Shown in pieces: positions 16,896-26,500 of a stretch of 64,000 nt of DNA; the stretch's first letter is position 1, and every line of letters starts with the position of its first letter. Origin of the DNA: Chryseobacterium potabilaquae. Its GTDB lineage: Bacteria; Bacteroidota; Bacteroidia; Flavobacteriales; Weeksellaceae. Below the pieces are notes generated by a model. That model did not search any database. It was not told the DNA's origin and was given only the letters and a program-made list of their open reading frames with translations. Both the position numbers and the translations under genes were made by a program. The DNA lies in contig NZ_CACVBR010000006.1 in NCBI RefSeq assembly GCF_902728265.1, positions 62,001 through 126,000 of the forward strand. Direction: 5' to 3'.

Positions 16896-18094
16896 TTTAT
16901 AATAGTGTTAATAGTATAGGTAATATTTCTGATTATTGATTTATTTCAATTATTTAGCATTCATATGAAGGGTAAATAATTTGCTTTTATTTAATTTATT
17001 TAATCCAAATCGTTATAAATTATTAAGTGTATTGTATTAAAAAATCTATTATTTGAAACAAATGATAGTATTTTATTTTACTCCCATTACTGTGATCTTT
17101 TCAAATGTATTAATTAAATGAATATCTCATTTTACTGCAGATTTAATTAACACTAAATAATTATTTATTATTGTAATTTTAGTTTATATGTTATTTTATT
17201 TATTGAATATGTTGTTTTTGATAAATAAAATATTCTTTTTGTTTTATTGGTATTTTTTTTATTAAAAAAATGATTTACCATAATTAATCTTAGTTAATTT
17301 AACGGTTATTTTAATGTCTTATGTGGGCATTTAATGATGAAATCATATAATTTCATGGAAAATAATCCAATAATTTAGAGATGAATTAATAGTCCCGAAA
17401 AGTCTGAATAATGTATAAAAGGGAGGGCAAAAATGCTAGTTGCAAAAAAAGCATATTGTAAAAAAGAAACTTTTGTTCAAAACTGATCTTAGCTGAGTGA
17501 ATTACTTACCCTTTTTCTATTGAACTACAATGCTCAGACAAAAAAAATAAATACTCGTTTTATTAAAATTATATCTTACTTCTTTTTTTAATAATAATAA
17601 TGAGATAGCATATAGGGCATTAGGAGAGATATAATCAAAAAATAGACACAAAAACTTTGATTAATGATAGAATAAAAAAGCGGATGTTGTAATTATAATA
17701 TTACAAAGTGAACTGCAATAAAACTCATGAATTAGAGTTAGTTATAAAAAATAACAATCTTTTTAAAACATATAAAATGATAAAAAAATACCTTTGCTTA
17801 CACTTCTTATTTTTATTTTTTACGAATTACTTTTATTTTTATTCAAAAAAATAGAAGTTGTAGTTATTTTCAGGTGAGATTATTAAAAGCTTGAATGCTG
17901 GTACTTTTATAATATTTAATTGTTACCAGTATAAAAATCAGAGTCCTGAAAATCTGTAAAATATCTTTATTGTTATCAATGGAAACACTTTTATTAACCT
18001 CTATCAGGAGATGGTCTTGTCATTTTAAGTAATAATCTTAAAAGACTTAAAAGAATCATGAGTCTTGGATATTATATTTTAAACACAAATACTA
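16896..18094. other. 1.2-kb AT-rich gap between divergent transcription units
   Basis: This region separates the minus-strand cluster from the plus-strand lectin-like gene. I see no tRNA, repeat array or long reading frame. Two very short frames occur: 17433-17486 (17 residues, MLVAKKAYCKKETFVQN) and 17777-17854 (25 residues, signal-peptide-like MIKKYLCLHFLFLFF, ending SKK). Neither is convincing. The region must hold the cluster promoter, but I found no clear TAnnTTTG box on the minus strand near 16895. Confidence 0.6.
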
Positions 18095-20761
18095 ATGAAA
18101 AATAAATTATGGTTATTTCTTGGCATGCTTCTATTCTGCATTTCAAGTAAATTTTCATCTCAAACCTATCAGTTAACAGGCAATCCAATAAATACAACGG
18201 GATGGACAATAATACCTAACGCGACTGCCACTGGTGACTTTATAAAACTTACCGCAAACTTGCTCAATCAAACGGGAGGTATTAAATTAAACGAACCTAT
18301 AAATTTAAAATTCTGTGAGAAATGGAAGGTAGAATTTGATTTTGAAATTGTTGGAAGTAATAGTTTTAGAGGTGATGGTCTATCATTTTGGTATTTATCA
18401 AATCCTCCCACTTCGTTTGTTGATGGGGCAGGGCTAGGACTACCCCCCAATTCCAATGGTCTTATGGTAGGTTTTGATATTTTTAATAATATGGCGAACC
18501 AAATTCCCTTTTCTACCACAGCCATGAGCAAGGTTCACGTTTTGTATGGCTCAAATAATCAGTTTACCGGGAATTTAGACTCAGATTACAATATAGAGTT
18601 TAATAATACTCCCGGAAGTACCTATCATACTCCTGATCTTAATTCAACAATTCCCTTTGTTGGAAGTGGATACAGACATGTTGAAGTCAACGGACAGATT
18701 GATCCGGTTAATAATGCGAACTGGATTATAACGATTAAAATCGATAATACTACGGTGGTCAATCAGTCTTTTCAGCCATCGGGAAGTGCTGTAGGTATGA
18801 CCCAGGGGTATTTTGGCTTTTCAGGAGCAACAGGAGGAGCAACAGCCGAACATTCTATTAAAAATGTTAAAGTATATGTTGATAAAATCCCAACTTTGCA
18901 AAATATAGCGAATACTACCTTATGTATAGATCCCATAACAGGAAATGCAAATGTTGATTTAACTTCTTTTAATTCACAGTTTGTAAATAATCCTAATAAC
19001 TATACTTTTTCTTATTTTATTCAAGGAAGTAATACCCCTATTACAAATCCCACCAGTTTTCAATTGAGTACAGATACAACAGTTTCTGTAATCATATCAG
19101 ATCCTTCCTCTTCTTTATGTGACAACGGAGATCCCAAAATATACCTTACAATCACACCAGGTATCCCACCAGTAATAACAAGTTCGTCTCCTACTATATG
19201 TTTCGGCGGTAGTGTAATATTGACCTCTAATCAATCCACAGGAAACCTATGGTCTACAGGAGAAACAACTCAGTCCATTACGATAACTACACCAGGAACC
19301 TATACGCTGACCAATTCCAATGGTACATGTGTAAGTAATCCTGCCTCTATCATTATTACTGAGGAAACAGATCCAAATGTACAAATTACAGGAAACCTTA
19401 ATTTATGTCAGGCTACGTCTACCCTCTTAACTGCCTCTGCCAACGGAACCGGAAATACATTTGTTTGGTCGAATGGTGCTACCACAGCAAATAATACCGT
19501 CACATCTCCAGGAATATATACTGTTACTGTTACTGCTTCTTCAGGATGTCAATATCAAAAGTCGGTAACCGTTACAGCAGAACCTCTTATTACAATAAAT
19601 ATAGCCCCTCCATTGCCCATTACCTGTACAAACCCTCAGGTTACATTAGATGCTACCAATTCTGTTTATCAATCGGGAGCTACTTTCTTATGGACCTCTG
19701 CGTCAGGTGGAAACATAGTTTCTGGAGCTAATACATTAACCCCATTGGTGAATGCAGGAGGAGTTTACACACTTACCATTACAAATCCGGGACTATTAAC
19801 TTGTGCAAAACAAAGCTCAGTAGCTGTGGCCGAGAATTTGAATCCTCCAGTAATATCTCTTAGCTCATCTGCTTTAACTATATGCGAAGGAGATTCTGTT
19901 ATTCTTACTGCTTCTGGAGGAGTGACTTATAATTGGGTAGGTCTATCTGGAACAGGAAATACTCAAACTGTTACTCCAACATCTACAACCACTTATATGG
20001 TTACCGGAATAGGAACAAATGGTTGCATTTCAACGCCTGCTACCATTACAATCAATGTAGTTCCTAAAATTATTTCTCCTTTACATAATATAGAAATATG
20101 TCAAGGTGATTCTGCTATATTAGATGCCGGATCAGGTTCTAATTATACCTATATGTGGAATACGGGAGCTAATACTCAAACTATTAACGTCACTCTTCCG
20201 GGGACTTATACTGTTACTATAAACAACGGAGGATGTTCTGATGCATTTACAGCCATAGTTTCTTATATTCTTGCTCCGGAAATTTTGGATGTTATTTATA
20301 AGGATAATTCTTTAACCATTAATGCAAAAAATCACGGAACAATCTCTTTGGAATATTCTATTGACGGAGGAGTGACTTGGCAGGCCTCTAATGTTTTTTA
20401 TAATGTATTTAAAAACACAAAATATTCCATCTATGTAAGAAACAAAGGGGTATTGTGTTATTCAGCGATAGACTATTATACTTTTTTTATGACAAATGTT
20501 ATTACACCCAATGATGACGGGATAAATGATGTAATAGATTTCACTACAATTAGTAAATATAAAAACTTTTCAGGAAATATATTTGATCGATACGGAGCAG
20601 CGGTGTTTAAGGTAAGCTCTCAAAACCCTATTTGGAATGGGAAATATTTGGGAAGACCTCTTCCGACAGCCACTTATTGGTACGAATTGTCATGGGAAGA
20701 TAATGTAAGTAAAAAAACAACTCATACATCCGGTTGGGTTTTATTAAAAAATAGGGATTAA
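18095..20761 (+). CDS. large secreted lectin-like protein with T9SS type B sorting domain
   Basis: An 888-residue cell-surface protein. A signal peptide (about 1-24, ending KFSSQ) leads to an L-type lectin-like domain (about 25-265) with WKVEFDFEIVGSNSFRGDGL, GLMVGFDIFNN and the late GYFGFSGATGG. Several Ig-like or PKD-like repeats rich in Thr, Ser and Cys follow (about 265-760; recurrent VxLTAS, WSTG/WSNG and GTYTVT motifs). The C-terminus is a gliding-motility type sorting domain with FMTNVITPNDDGINDVIDF, FDRYGAAVFK, WNGKYLGRPLPTATYWY and GWVLLKNRD. It probably binds surface or environmental glycans. Its stop codon is immediately followed in frame by a truncated paralog. Confidence 0.88.
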   Translation: MKNKLWLFLGMLLFCISSKFSSQTYQLTGNPINTTGWTIIPNATATGDFIKLTANLLNQTGGIKLNEPINLKFCEKWKVEFDFEIVGSNSFRGDGLSFWYLSNPPTSFVDGAGLGLPPNSNGLMVGFDIFNNMANQIPFSTTAMSKVHVLYGSNNQFTGNLDSDYNIEFNNTPGSTYHTPDLNSTIPFVGSGYRHVEVNGQIDPVNNANWIITIKIDNTTVVNQSFQPSGSAVGMTQGYFGFSGATGGATAEHSIKNVKVYVDKIPTLQNIANTTLCIDPITGNANVDLTSFNSQFVNNPNNYTFSYFIQGSNTPITNPTSFQLSTDTTVSVIISDPSSSLCDNGDPKIYLTITPGIPPVITSSSPTICFGGSVILTSNQSTGNLWSTGETTQSITITTPGTYTLTNSNGTCVSNPASIIITEETDPNVQITGNLNLCQATSTLLTASANGTGNTFVWSNGATTANNTVTSPGIYTVTVTASSGCQYQKSVTVTAEPLITINIAPPLPITCTNPQVTLDATNSVYQSGATFLWTSASGGNIVSGANTLTPLVNAGGVYTLTITNPGLLTCAKQSSVAVAENLNPPVISLSSSALTICEGDSVILTASGGVTYNWVGLSGTGNTQTVTPTSTTTYMVTGIGTNGCISTPATITINVVPKIISPLHNIEICQGDSAILDAGSGSNYTYMWNTGANTQTINVTLPGTYTVTINNGGCSDAFTAIVSYILAPEILDVIYKDNSLTINAKNHGTISLEYSIDGGVTWQASNVFYNVFKNTKYSIYVRNKGVLCYSAIDYYTFFMTNVITPNDDGINDVIDFTTISKYKNFSGNIFDRYGAAVFKVSSQNPIWNGKYLGRPLPTATYWYELSWEDNVSKKTTHTSGWVLLKNRD

Positions 20762-20773
20762 TGGAAGAAAGAA

Positions 20774-21475
20774 TTGAGGATTTTTTCCGTAAATATAGGT
20801 GGAGTGCAAGTGACGAGTTCTTCTTTTGGATCTATACAATATTCAATTATTGGAGACTTTTATAGAGCTTGTGAGGGTGGACTCATGTCTACAGGAAGCG
20901 GTTTACATGTGGGTGAAAATGGTTCTTGGTCTGTAACTCTTTCTTTCAGTAAAGCAGTGAACAATGTAGCTGTGGTAATCAGTGGTGCTGATACTGTTAC
21001 TAGGCCTGAAGATTTTATTTTTAGTACGAATGGAGGATCGGTTTCTATTATCCCGGGAGAGTCTTGTAGAATGAATATTGTTGGTAATACAATAACTCCT
21101 TTGCCGGGGCAAGCTGGATCAGGTTTCTATTTGATCAATTCTACCCCTTATACACAATTAACAATTAATGGAGGTGGTGGATCTGGGGGGAGTGTAATAG
21201 GTGTATGTTCCGCAAGTGTTTTGGGGACACAAGATGTGAAAAGTATTCAAAACGAAATGATAGATCCTACTCAAGTAAAAGATATATTGACTATTTCCTC
21301 TAAAGAGCCTTTGAAATTCTATAGGATTTTTGATGAATCTGGAAAACTTATTGTATCTTCTACTATTGAAGGTAATAAGAAAGATATTAACTTATTAGGT
21401 ATTATGACCGGAAGCTATATTATTGCAGTAGAAACGAAGACGCAAACTATAAATAAAAAAATAGTCAAAAAATAA
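20774..21475 (+). pseudogene. 5'-truncated T9SS type A paralog (paralog 2)
   Basis: This frame encodes the passenger domain and sorting domain of the paralog family (SGADTVTRPEDFIF, NGGGGSGGSVIGVCSAS, ending TINKKIVKK) but lacks the signal peptide and the first 20 or so mature residues. Homology starts around VNIGGVQVTSSSFGS. The only available starts are TTG 20774 or later codons. It lies in the same frame as the 888-residue gene, separated by its TAA at 20759-20761, so a deletion probably joined the two. Without a signal it could not be exported unless the TAA is read through. A terminator remains downstream. Confidence 0.75.
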
Positions 21476-21511
21476 TTCATTATAAGGAAGAATCCCGATA
21501 TTGCATATGTT

Positions 21512-21543
21512 ACCCCTGATAGTTTCTGTTAGGGGTATTTTTA
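21512..21543 (+). terminator. terminator after truncated paralog
   Basis: The arms TACCCCT (21512-21518) and AGGGGTA (21532-21538) form the core stem, followed by five T. It has the same position and style as those behind the intact paralogs. Confidence 0.7.
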
Positions 21544-21743
21544 TGATTCGGAGATTAATTTGTATTTTGTTTTTAAAATATAATACTCAGTTATTTATAT
21601 TTGTTTTTTTTAATGAATATGTGGGGGTTTTAATTAAAATAGTATTAAATTTGGTATATGCCTTACTTGATCTCTTTGAGATATTGAATAGTTGGGGATG
21701 TGTACTAAAAATAGTCCTAATTGTATAACAAATAAAACAAAGA

Positions 21744-21884
21744 ATGATGAGTGAAAAATTATTTTTTAAAAGATTTACTTTATGTAGACTTTTGTTTATA
21801 ATTCCACTGAATTTATATGTGGGATTTTTTTCAGGTAATATGCGAAAACTCAAATAATTAATAAGAAAATAATTAAAAATTAAT
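21744..21884 (+). pseudogene. T9SS type A paralog remnant with internal deletion (paralog 3 relic)
   Basis: A 46-codon open frame joins a family-like N-terminus (MMSEKLFFKRFTLCRLLFII, compare MMAKK or MMTKN plus a hydrophobic signal) to the family's exact C-terminal end (KTQIINKKIIKN, compare KTQTINKKIVKK and KTKTINKKIIKH). The passenger domain and most of the sorting domain, some 230 codons, are missing, yet the frame is intact. I read this as a gene that lost its interior by an in-frame or lucky deletion. A chance match is unlikely given the 12-residue C-terminal identity and the location in the array. Confidence 0.65.
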
Positions 21885-22101
21885 TAATCATAGACATTCT
21901 AAAGATCGTCGCTATTGTATGTTCTATTCTTTATAACATATTCTGATAGTGGTTTTTTATAGGATGAGATCTTTAAATAAATTGGTTTTGTGATTATTTA
22001 ATTGAAAAAAATATAGCCATATTCTCTAATAATTAAGATATGTATGGGTTGAGATATGTGCTATGTGAATCGTTCTAATTTTATAATAATTAAATTAAAA
22101 G

Positions 22102-22938
22102 ATGATGGCAAAAAAAATCTCAATGGATAAAAGCTTTACTCGTGGGTTTTTATCACGTTCCTTAGTTTTAGGAGCATTTTTAAGTGTTTGTTCCATACAG
22201 GCTCAACTATGTGGCAATACTGCAGATATCAATACCAGTGGAACAATAAGTATTGGAAATGTACAAGTAAGTAGTTCTTCTTCTGGATCTGTACTGTATG
22301 AAATGGCTGCCAATTTTTTTGACGCTTGTAATTTAGGTGCTACTCTTTCATCGGGAAGTGCATTAAGAGTAGGAAGTAATGGCTCTTGGTCGGTAACTTT
22401 TTCTTTCAGTGTTCCTGTAAACAATGTAAGAATTGTAATTAGTGGTGCAGATATTTTTACTAGGCCCGAAGATTTTATATTTAATACAAATGGCGGCTCT
22501 GCGTCTATTATACCTGGCGGCTCTTGCGGAATGGGAATTAATGGCAATACAATTACTGCTATTGGGACTCTTGGAGCAGGTGTCTATATCATTAATTCCT
22601 CTCCTTATACACAGCTAACAGTCAGTGGCGGGGGGGGGTCTGGAGGTAGTGTGATAGGTGTTTGTTCTTCGAGTGTTTTAGAAAATCAAGAGATTAAAAA
22701 TCTAAAGAATGATGCAGTAGATATTTATCCTTCCCAGGTAAAAGATATGATGACTATTTCTTCTAAAGAAACGCTAAAATCTTATAAAATTTTTGACGAA
22801 TCCGGAAAACTTATTTTGTCAGCACCACTTGGAAGTAATAAAACTGAGATTAACTTATCTGGTTTTATGCCTGGGAGCTATATTGTTGCGGTAGAAACAA
22901 AAACAAAAACAATTAATAAAAAAATAATTAAACATTAA
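22102..22938 (+). CDS. secreted T9SS type A sorting-domain protein (paralog 4)
   Basis: A 278-residue member of the local family. It has a signal peptide at about 1-35 (ends CSIQAQ), and a passenger domain with GSWSVTFSFSVPVNNVRIV, SGADIFTRPEDFIFNTNGG and SGGGGSGGSVIGVC. The sorting domain of about 70 residues starts DIYPSQVKDMMTISSKE and ends TINKKIIKH. Four Cys in the mature part (in LCGN, FFDACN, GSCGM and IGVCSS) recur in the paralogs and may form disulfides. The start is ATG 22102, with a second ATG next to it. A perfect-stem terminator follows. It is closest in sequence to paralogs 2 and 5. Confidence 0.85.
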   Translation: MMAKKISMDKSFTRGFLSRSLVLGAFLSVCSIQAQLCGNTADINTSGTISIGNVQVSSSSSGSVLYEMAANFFDACNLGATLSSGSALRVGSNGSWSVTFSFSVPVNNVRIVISGADIFTRPEDFIFNTNGGSASIIPGGSCGMGINGNTITAIGTLGAGVYIINSSPYTQLTVSGGGGSGGSVIGVCSSSVLENQEIKNLKNDAVDIYPSQVKDMMTISSKETLKSYKIFDESGKLILSAPLGSNKTEINLSGFMPGSYIVAVETKTKTINKKIIKH

Positions 22939-23388
22939 TATTCTACTAGCATAACCAAAGAGTTTCTGGTATTACAATTTAGATCCCCCAATAAGCAATT
23001 AGCTATTGGGGGATTTTTATGATAATAGAAAATGCTCAGTAATTATTGAAACAACTTATTATAATCTCATTTTTTGTTTTAAAAATTAATGCCAAAATAA
23101 TAGTTATACAATTAAATGACACTTTAATAGCGATAAATCTATAGCTATTTATATTAAAATTTACGGTTGGTGTTCTATTATTAAAGCTTGATATTTTTAC
23201 ATTTGTCTTAAATGAAAATTAGAAAGAGAGTAGTTTTTATTCGACTAGTATTTCCCTTTATGCTAGATATAAAATCAAAAGTAGTAGTATTAAAATTATT
23301 ATTCGCTTCCATAAGTTTGACTAGAACTTTCTTTTGATTTATAGACGAACCTTATTAATGGTTAATTACAAAATAATATAAAACGAAA
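22939..23388. other. 450-bp intergenic stretch
   Basis: It holds the terminator at 22983-23019 and the leader of the next paralog. The rest is AT-rich with one 41-codon frame at 23212-23337 that has no recognisable features. Confidence 0.55.
22983..23019 (+). terminator. terminator after paralog 4
   Basis: An uninterrupted 11-bp stem (22983-22993 with 23004-23014) with five central G-C pairs, followed by T. This is the strongest of the terminators in the paralog array. Confidence 0.8.
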
Positions 23389-24231
23389 ATGATGACAAAA
23401 AATTTATTTATTGATAGCACTTTTAAAAGAAAGTTTCTATCAGGTTCTATAATTTTTGGCCTATCTCTAAGTGCATGCTCAGTACATGCACAAATATGCC
23501 AAAATACGATTAATATGCCAGCTAATGGATCTATAAATGTAGCAGGTGTAAACGGGAGTGTAAGCTCATCAGGGTCAGTGATATATGTGCCTGCAAGTGT
23601 TTTCTTAGGAAGTTGTCCGGGAGTGGATGTTCTTTCAACGGGCAGCAGTTTGGACGTTGGAGTGAATGGCAGTTGGTCAACAACTATTTCTTTTAACACA
23701 CCCGTTAACAATATAGCATTTGTAATTAGTGGTGCTGATACTCTGACTAGGTACGAGGACTTTATTTTTAATTCTAATGGAGGTGGAATCAGTATTTTTC
23801 CTGCGAATTCTTGTGGAATGAATATTAGCGGTAATACGATAGCAGCTGCACCTGGAGGCCTAGGGGCTGGAGTATATGCTATTCATGCTTCGAGCCCTTA
23901 TACCCAATTAACCATCACTGGAGGTGGTGGATCTGGGGGAAGTAGGATAGGGATTTGTTCTGCGAGTTTTCTAGGAGCACAGGAGATAAAAAATATAGGA
24001 AATAGTACTGTTGATATCTATCCTTCTCAAGTTAAAGATGTGATGACTATCTCTTCTAAGGAGAATTTAAAGTCTTATAAAATTTTTGATGAGGCTGGAA
24101 AGCTTATCTCATCTGCACCACTTGGAATCAATAAAAAAGAGGTTAATATGTCTGGTATTATGCCTGGAAACTATATTATTTCAGTAGAAACACAGACACA
24201 AACAGTCAATAAGAAAATAATTAAACATTAA
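23389..24231 (+). CDS. secreted T9SS type A sorting-domain protein (paralog 5)
   Basis: A 280-residue member of the same family. The signal peptide covers about 1-35 (ends CSVHAQ). The passenger domain has GSWSTTISFNTPVNNIAFV, SGADTLTRYEDFIFNSNGG and TGGGGSGGSRIGICSAS. The sorting domain runs from DIYPSQVKDVMTISSKE to TVNKKIIKH. It differs from paralog 4 mainly in surface loops and the signal region, while the SGAD and Gly-rich blocks are fixed. It has its own terminator, so each paralog appears to be a separate transcription unit. Function is unknown; adhesion is a guess from export route only. Confidence 0.85.
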   Translation: MMTKNLFIDSTFKRKFLSGSIIFGLSLSACSVHAQICQNTINMPANGSINVAGVNGSVSSSGSVIYVPASVFLGSCPGVDVLSTGSSLDVGVNGSWSTTISFNTPVNNIAFVISGADTLTRYEDFIFNSNGGGISIFPANSCGMNISGNTIAAAPGGLGAGVYAIHASSPYTQLTITGGGGSGGSRIGICSASFLGAQEIKNIGNSTVDIYPSQVKDVMTISSKENLKSYKIFDEAGKLISSAPLGINKKEVNMSGIMPGNYIISVETQTQTVNKKIIKH

Positions 24232-24282
24232 AAAGTCTTAAGACTCTCTTATTATCCAACTCACCATCTATAACTATCATAT

Positions 24283-24315
24283 AACACCTTCAATACTTTT
24301 TGAAGGTGTTTCTTA
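24283..24315 (+). terminator. terminator after paralog 5
   Basis: A 10-bp stem AACACCTTCA / TGAAGGTGTT (24283-24292 with 24301-24310), loop of eight, then T-rich. Confidence 0.75.
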
Positions 24316-24378
24316 TTTAAAATAAGGTGTGTAAAGGTGTGTATTAGAAGAGTTTTTTGATGGCATATTATGAAATAT

Positions 24379-24408
24379 AAAGGCAGTTTAACACATTAAA
24401 CTGCCTTT
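24379..24408 (-). terminator. terminator after dsbD
   Basis: A 12-bp perfect stem AAAGGCAGTTTA / TAAACTGCCTTT just past the dsbD stop codon on the minus strand. Confidence 0.7.
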
Positions 24409-24429
24409 GTTATAATTATAAAAATTATT

Positions 24430-26499
24430 TTATTTTTTCTTTTTAAAATATTGAACGCCACATTCTAAAAATTTTTTGAAATCTTCTTTAGGCATGTATC
24501 CGGAAACAGGAGTGTTGATTACTTTTCCATCTGGTGTTATTAAAACGTAATGAGGTTGAGAATTATTATTAAAATTTACCTGTTGGAAAAGGCTCCATCG
24601 ATCTCCAATGGTCTTTACTTTTTTGAACTGTCCATCACCAAGGTCAATTTTCGTTTTTTGATCTTCAGGAAGCTCTTCTTTATCATCAACGTATAGTGAG
24701 GCTAATACAACTTCATTTTGGAGTATGGACAATATATCGGCTTCGCTCCACACAAATTCTTCCATTTTTCTACAGTTTTCACATCCATATCCCGTAAAAT
24801 CAATTAATATAGGTTTGTTTTCACTTTTTGCAATTTCTATGGCTTTAAAGAAATCATGCTCAGGATGCATACCTAGGATTCCCTCTTTTTCATCGTGGAA
24901 ATAACTGACATTTAATGGAGGTAAAATACCACTTAATAATTGAAGTTTTGGACGTTCAGAAGGAATTAACCCTTGAAGTAAATAGATGACAAATCCTATT
25001 CCCAAGAACCCTATAACTTTTCTTGTTATTGAAATTTTAGGTTTCTTATCATCATGTGGAAATCGAATGATACTGAACAAATATAAAACTAATCCAATTG
25101 CAATGATCATCCAGATGGCAATAAAAAGCTCTCTTTTTAAGAAAAAAGTTTTAGATACAAGATCGGCTTTTGATAAAAACTTTAAAGCCAAAGCTAATTC
25201 TACAAAACCTAGAACTACTTTTACAGTATTCATCCATCCACCCGATTTAGGTAAGCTTTGTAAGGCTTGTGGAAATAGAGCTAACAGTCCAAAAACAATA
25301 GCCCAAGAGAATCCGAAACCTGCTAAAGCAAATGTTAATAACATAGGTACATTAGTAGAGCCTGTTACCGCACTTCCTAGTAAGCTCCCTAAAATAGGAC
25401 CGGTACAAGAAAATGAAACAATTACCAAAGTAAGAGCCATGAAGAAAATTCCAATCATTCCTCCTGCTTCTTCTGCTTTTGAGGATTTGTTGGCAATTGA
25501 GCTAGGTAATGTAATATCATAGTATCCGAAGAAACTTCCTGCAAAGAATATGAATATAATGAAGAATGCGATATTTAACCAGATACTGGTCGAAATTTCA
25601 TTAAAAATATTTCCTGCAATTCCATCAATTAAATGAAATGGGACACTTAGTAAAACAAAAATTAAAAGAATAAAAAAACCATACATTAATGCATCTCTTT
25701 TCCCTTTGGCCTTGTGCTTATTTCCTTTTGTAAAGAAAGATACCGTTAATGGAATCATAGGAAAAACGCATGGTGTTAATAAAGCGATTAAACCTCCTAT
25801 GAAGCCTAACAATAAATAAGTCCAATAATTTTCATCAACTTTTGTAGAGCCTGTTCCGCAATCGGTTAATGGCTTTTTAAAGTCTAATGTTTCTATCTTT
25901 AGCTGTTTGGGATCTAATGTTGAGGTTGCAGCAATAGTTATTTCTTCTTTTACTGGTTTCCCATCGATACTCTCTTCAGTTATAATAGAATCTTTAAGGC
26001 TTTTAACATTTTCCTTTTCAACTGCTGTTACCTCAGTTTTTGCCGGAATTACCTTTTGATTAAATTCTAGCGTGTTGGGTGCAAGACATACTCTGTCATC
26101 ACAAGTTTGGTAAGTGATTTCAGCGGTGACATCACCTTCTTTTGTTTCATCCTTTAACTTGAACTTTTGTTTGAAACCTGCCGAATTAGAATAAAAAATA
26201 ATTTTACCTCCAAAAGCTTCAGAAAACTCTTCGTGTTTTTTTCCAACTTCAATAAATTTCCCGATTAATTCAATATTTTTTCCCGAAACTTTATATTCTG
26301 TAGGAATTCCTGTATCTTCAGGAATATCTCTAGAATAAATATGCCAGCCACTTTCCAAGGTCGCATTCAGAACAGCTTCATATTGATTATTTCCTAAATC
26401 ATTAATTGTAAATTTAAATTTTACAGGATTTTTTATTTGTGCATTAATTACTGTTGTTAAAAATATCAGAATTAATAAAAACCAGTTTCTAAATTTCAT
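24430..26499 (-). CDS. dsbD: DsbD-type protein-disulfide reductase
   Basis: This inner-membrane protein passes electrons from cytoplasmic thioredoxin to periplasmic thiol proteins. From ATG 26499 the product has 689 residues: signal peptide MKFRNWFLLILIFLTTVINAQ, an N-terminal immunoglobulin-like domain with the Cys pair in YQTCDDRVCLAP, a block of eight or so membrane helices with CVFPMIPLTVSFF and FSCTGPILGSLLG carrying the transmembrane Cys, and a C-terminal thioredoxin domain with GYGCENCRKM. All three electron-relay Cys pairs are present. An earlier in-frame start at 26544 would run into tilS and is less likely. tilS ends 2 nt upstream. Confidence 0.93.
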   Translation of the reverse strand: MKFRNWFLLILIFLTTVINAQIKNPVKFKFTINDLGNNQYEAVLNATLESGWHIYSRDIPEDTGIPTEYKVSGKNIELIGKFIEVGKKHEEFSEAFGGKIIFYSNSAGFKQKFKLKDETKEGDVTAEITYQTCDDRVCLAPNTLEFNQKVIPAKTEVTAVEKENVKSLKDSIITEESIDGKPVKEEITIAATSTLDPKQLKIETLDFKKPLTDCGTGSTKVDENYWTYLLLGFIGGLIALLTPCVFPMIPLTVSFFTKGNKHKAKGKRDALMYGFFILLIFVLLSVPFHLIDGIAGNIFNEISTSIWLNIAFFIIFIFFAGSFFGYYDITLPSSIANKSSKAEEAGGMIGIFFMALTLVIVSFSCTGPILGSLLGSAVTGSTNVPMLLTFALAGFGFSWAIVFGLLALFPQALQSLPKSGGWMNTVKVVLGFVELALALKFLSKADLVSKTFFLKRELFIAIWMIIAIGLVLYLFSIIRFPHDDKKPKISITRKVIGFLGIGFVIYLLQGLIPSERPKLQLLSGILPPLNVSYFHDEKEGILGMHPEHDFFKAIEIAKSENKPILIDFTGYGCENCRKMEEFVWSEADILSILQNEVVLASLYVDDKEELPEDQKTKIDLGDGQFKKVKTIGDRWSLFQQVNFNNNSQPHYVLITPDGKVINTPVSGYMPKEDFKKFLECGVQYFKKKK

Positions 26500-26500
26500 T

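Larger units (their letters stand above)
21476..22101. other. intergenic stretch with terminator and gene remnant
   Basis: Apart from the terminator at 21512-21543 and the deleted paralog at 21744-21884, this AT-rich stretch holds nothing I can support. A 75-residue hydrophobic frame at 21501-21728 crosses the terminator and has no family features. No clear TAnnTTTG box precedes the paralog at 22102. Confidence 0.6.

Noticed and set aside
21501-21728. 75-residue hydrophobic frame as a gene
   Set aside because: It runs through the terminator hairpin at 21512-21543 and shows no family or signal features.
23212-23337. 41-codon frame between paralogs
   Set aside because: It has no similarity to the paralog ends and no promoter; chance frame in AT-rich DNA.
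24986-25522. 178-residue plus-strand frame opposite dsbD
   Set aside because: It is a shadow of the membrane-helix region of DsbD.
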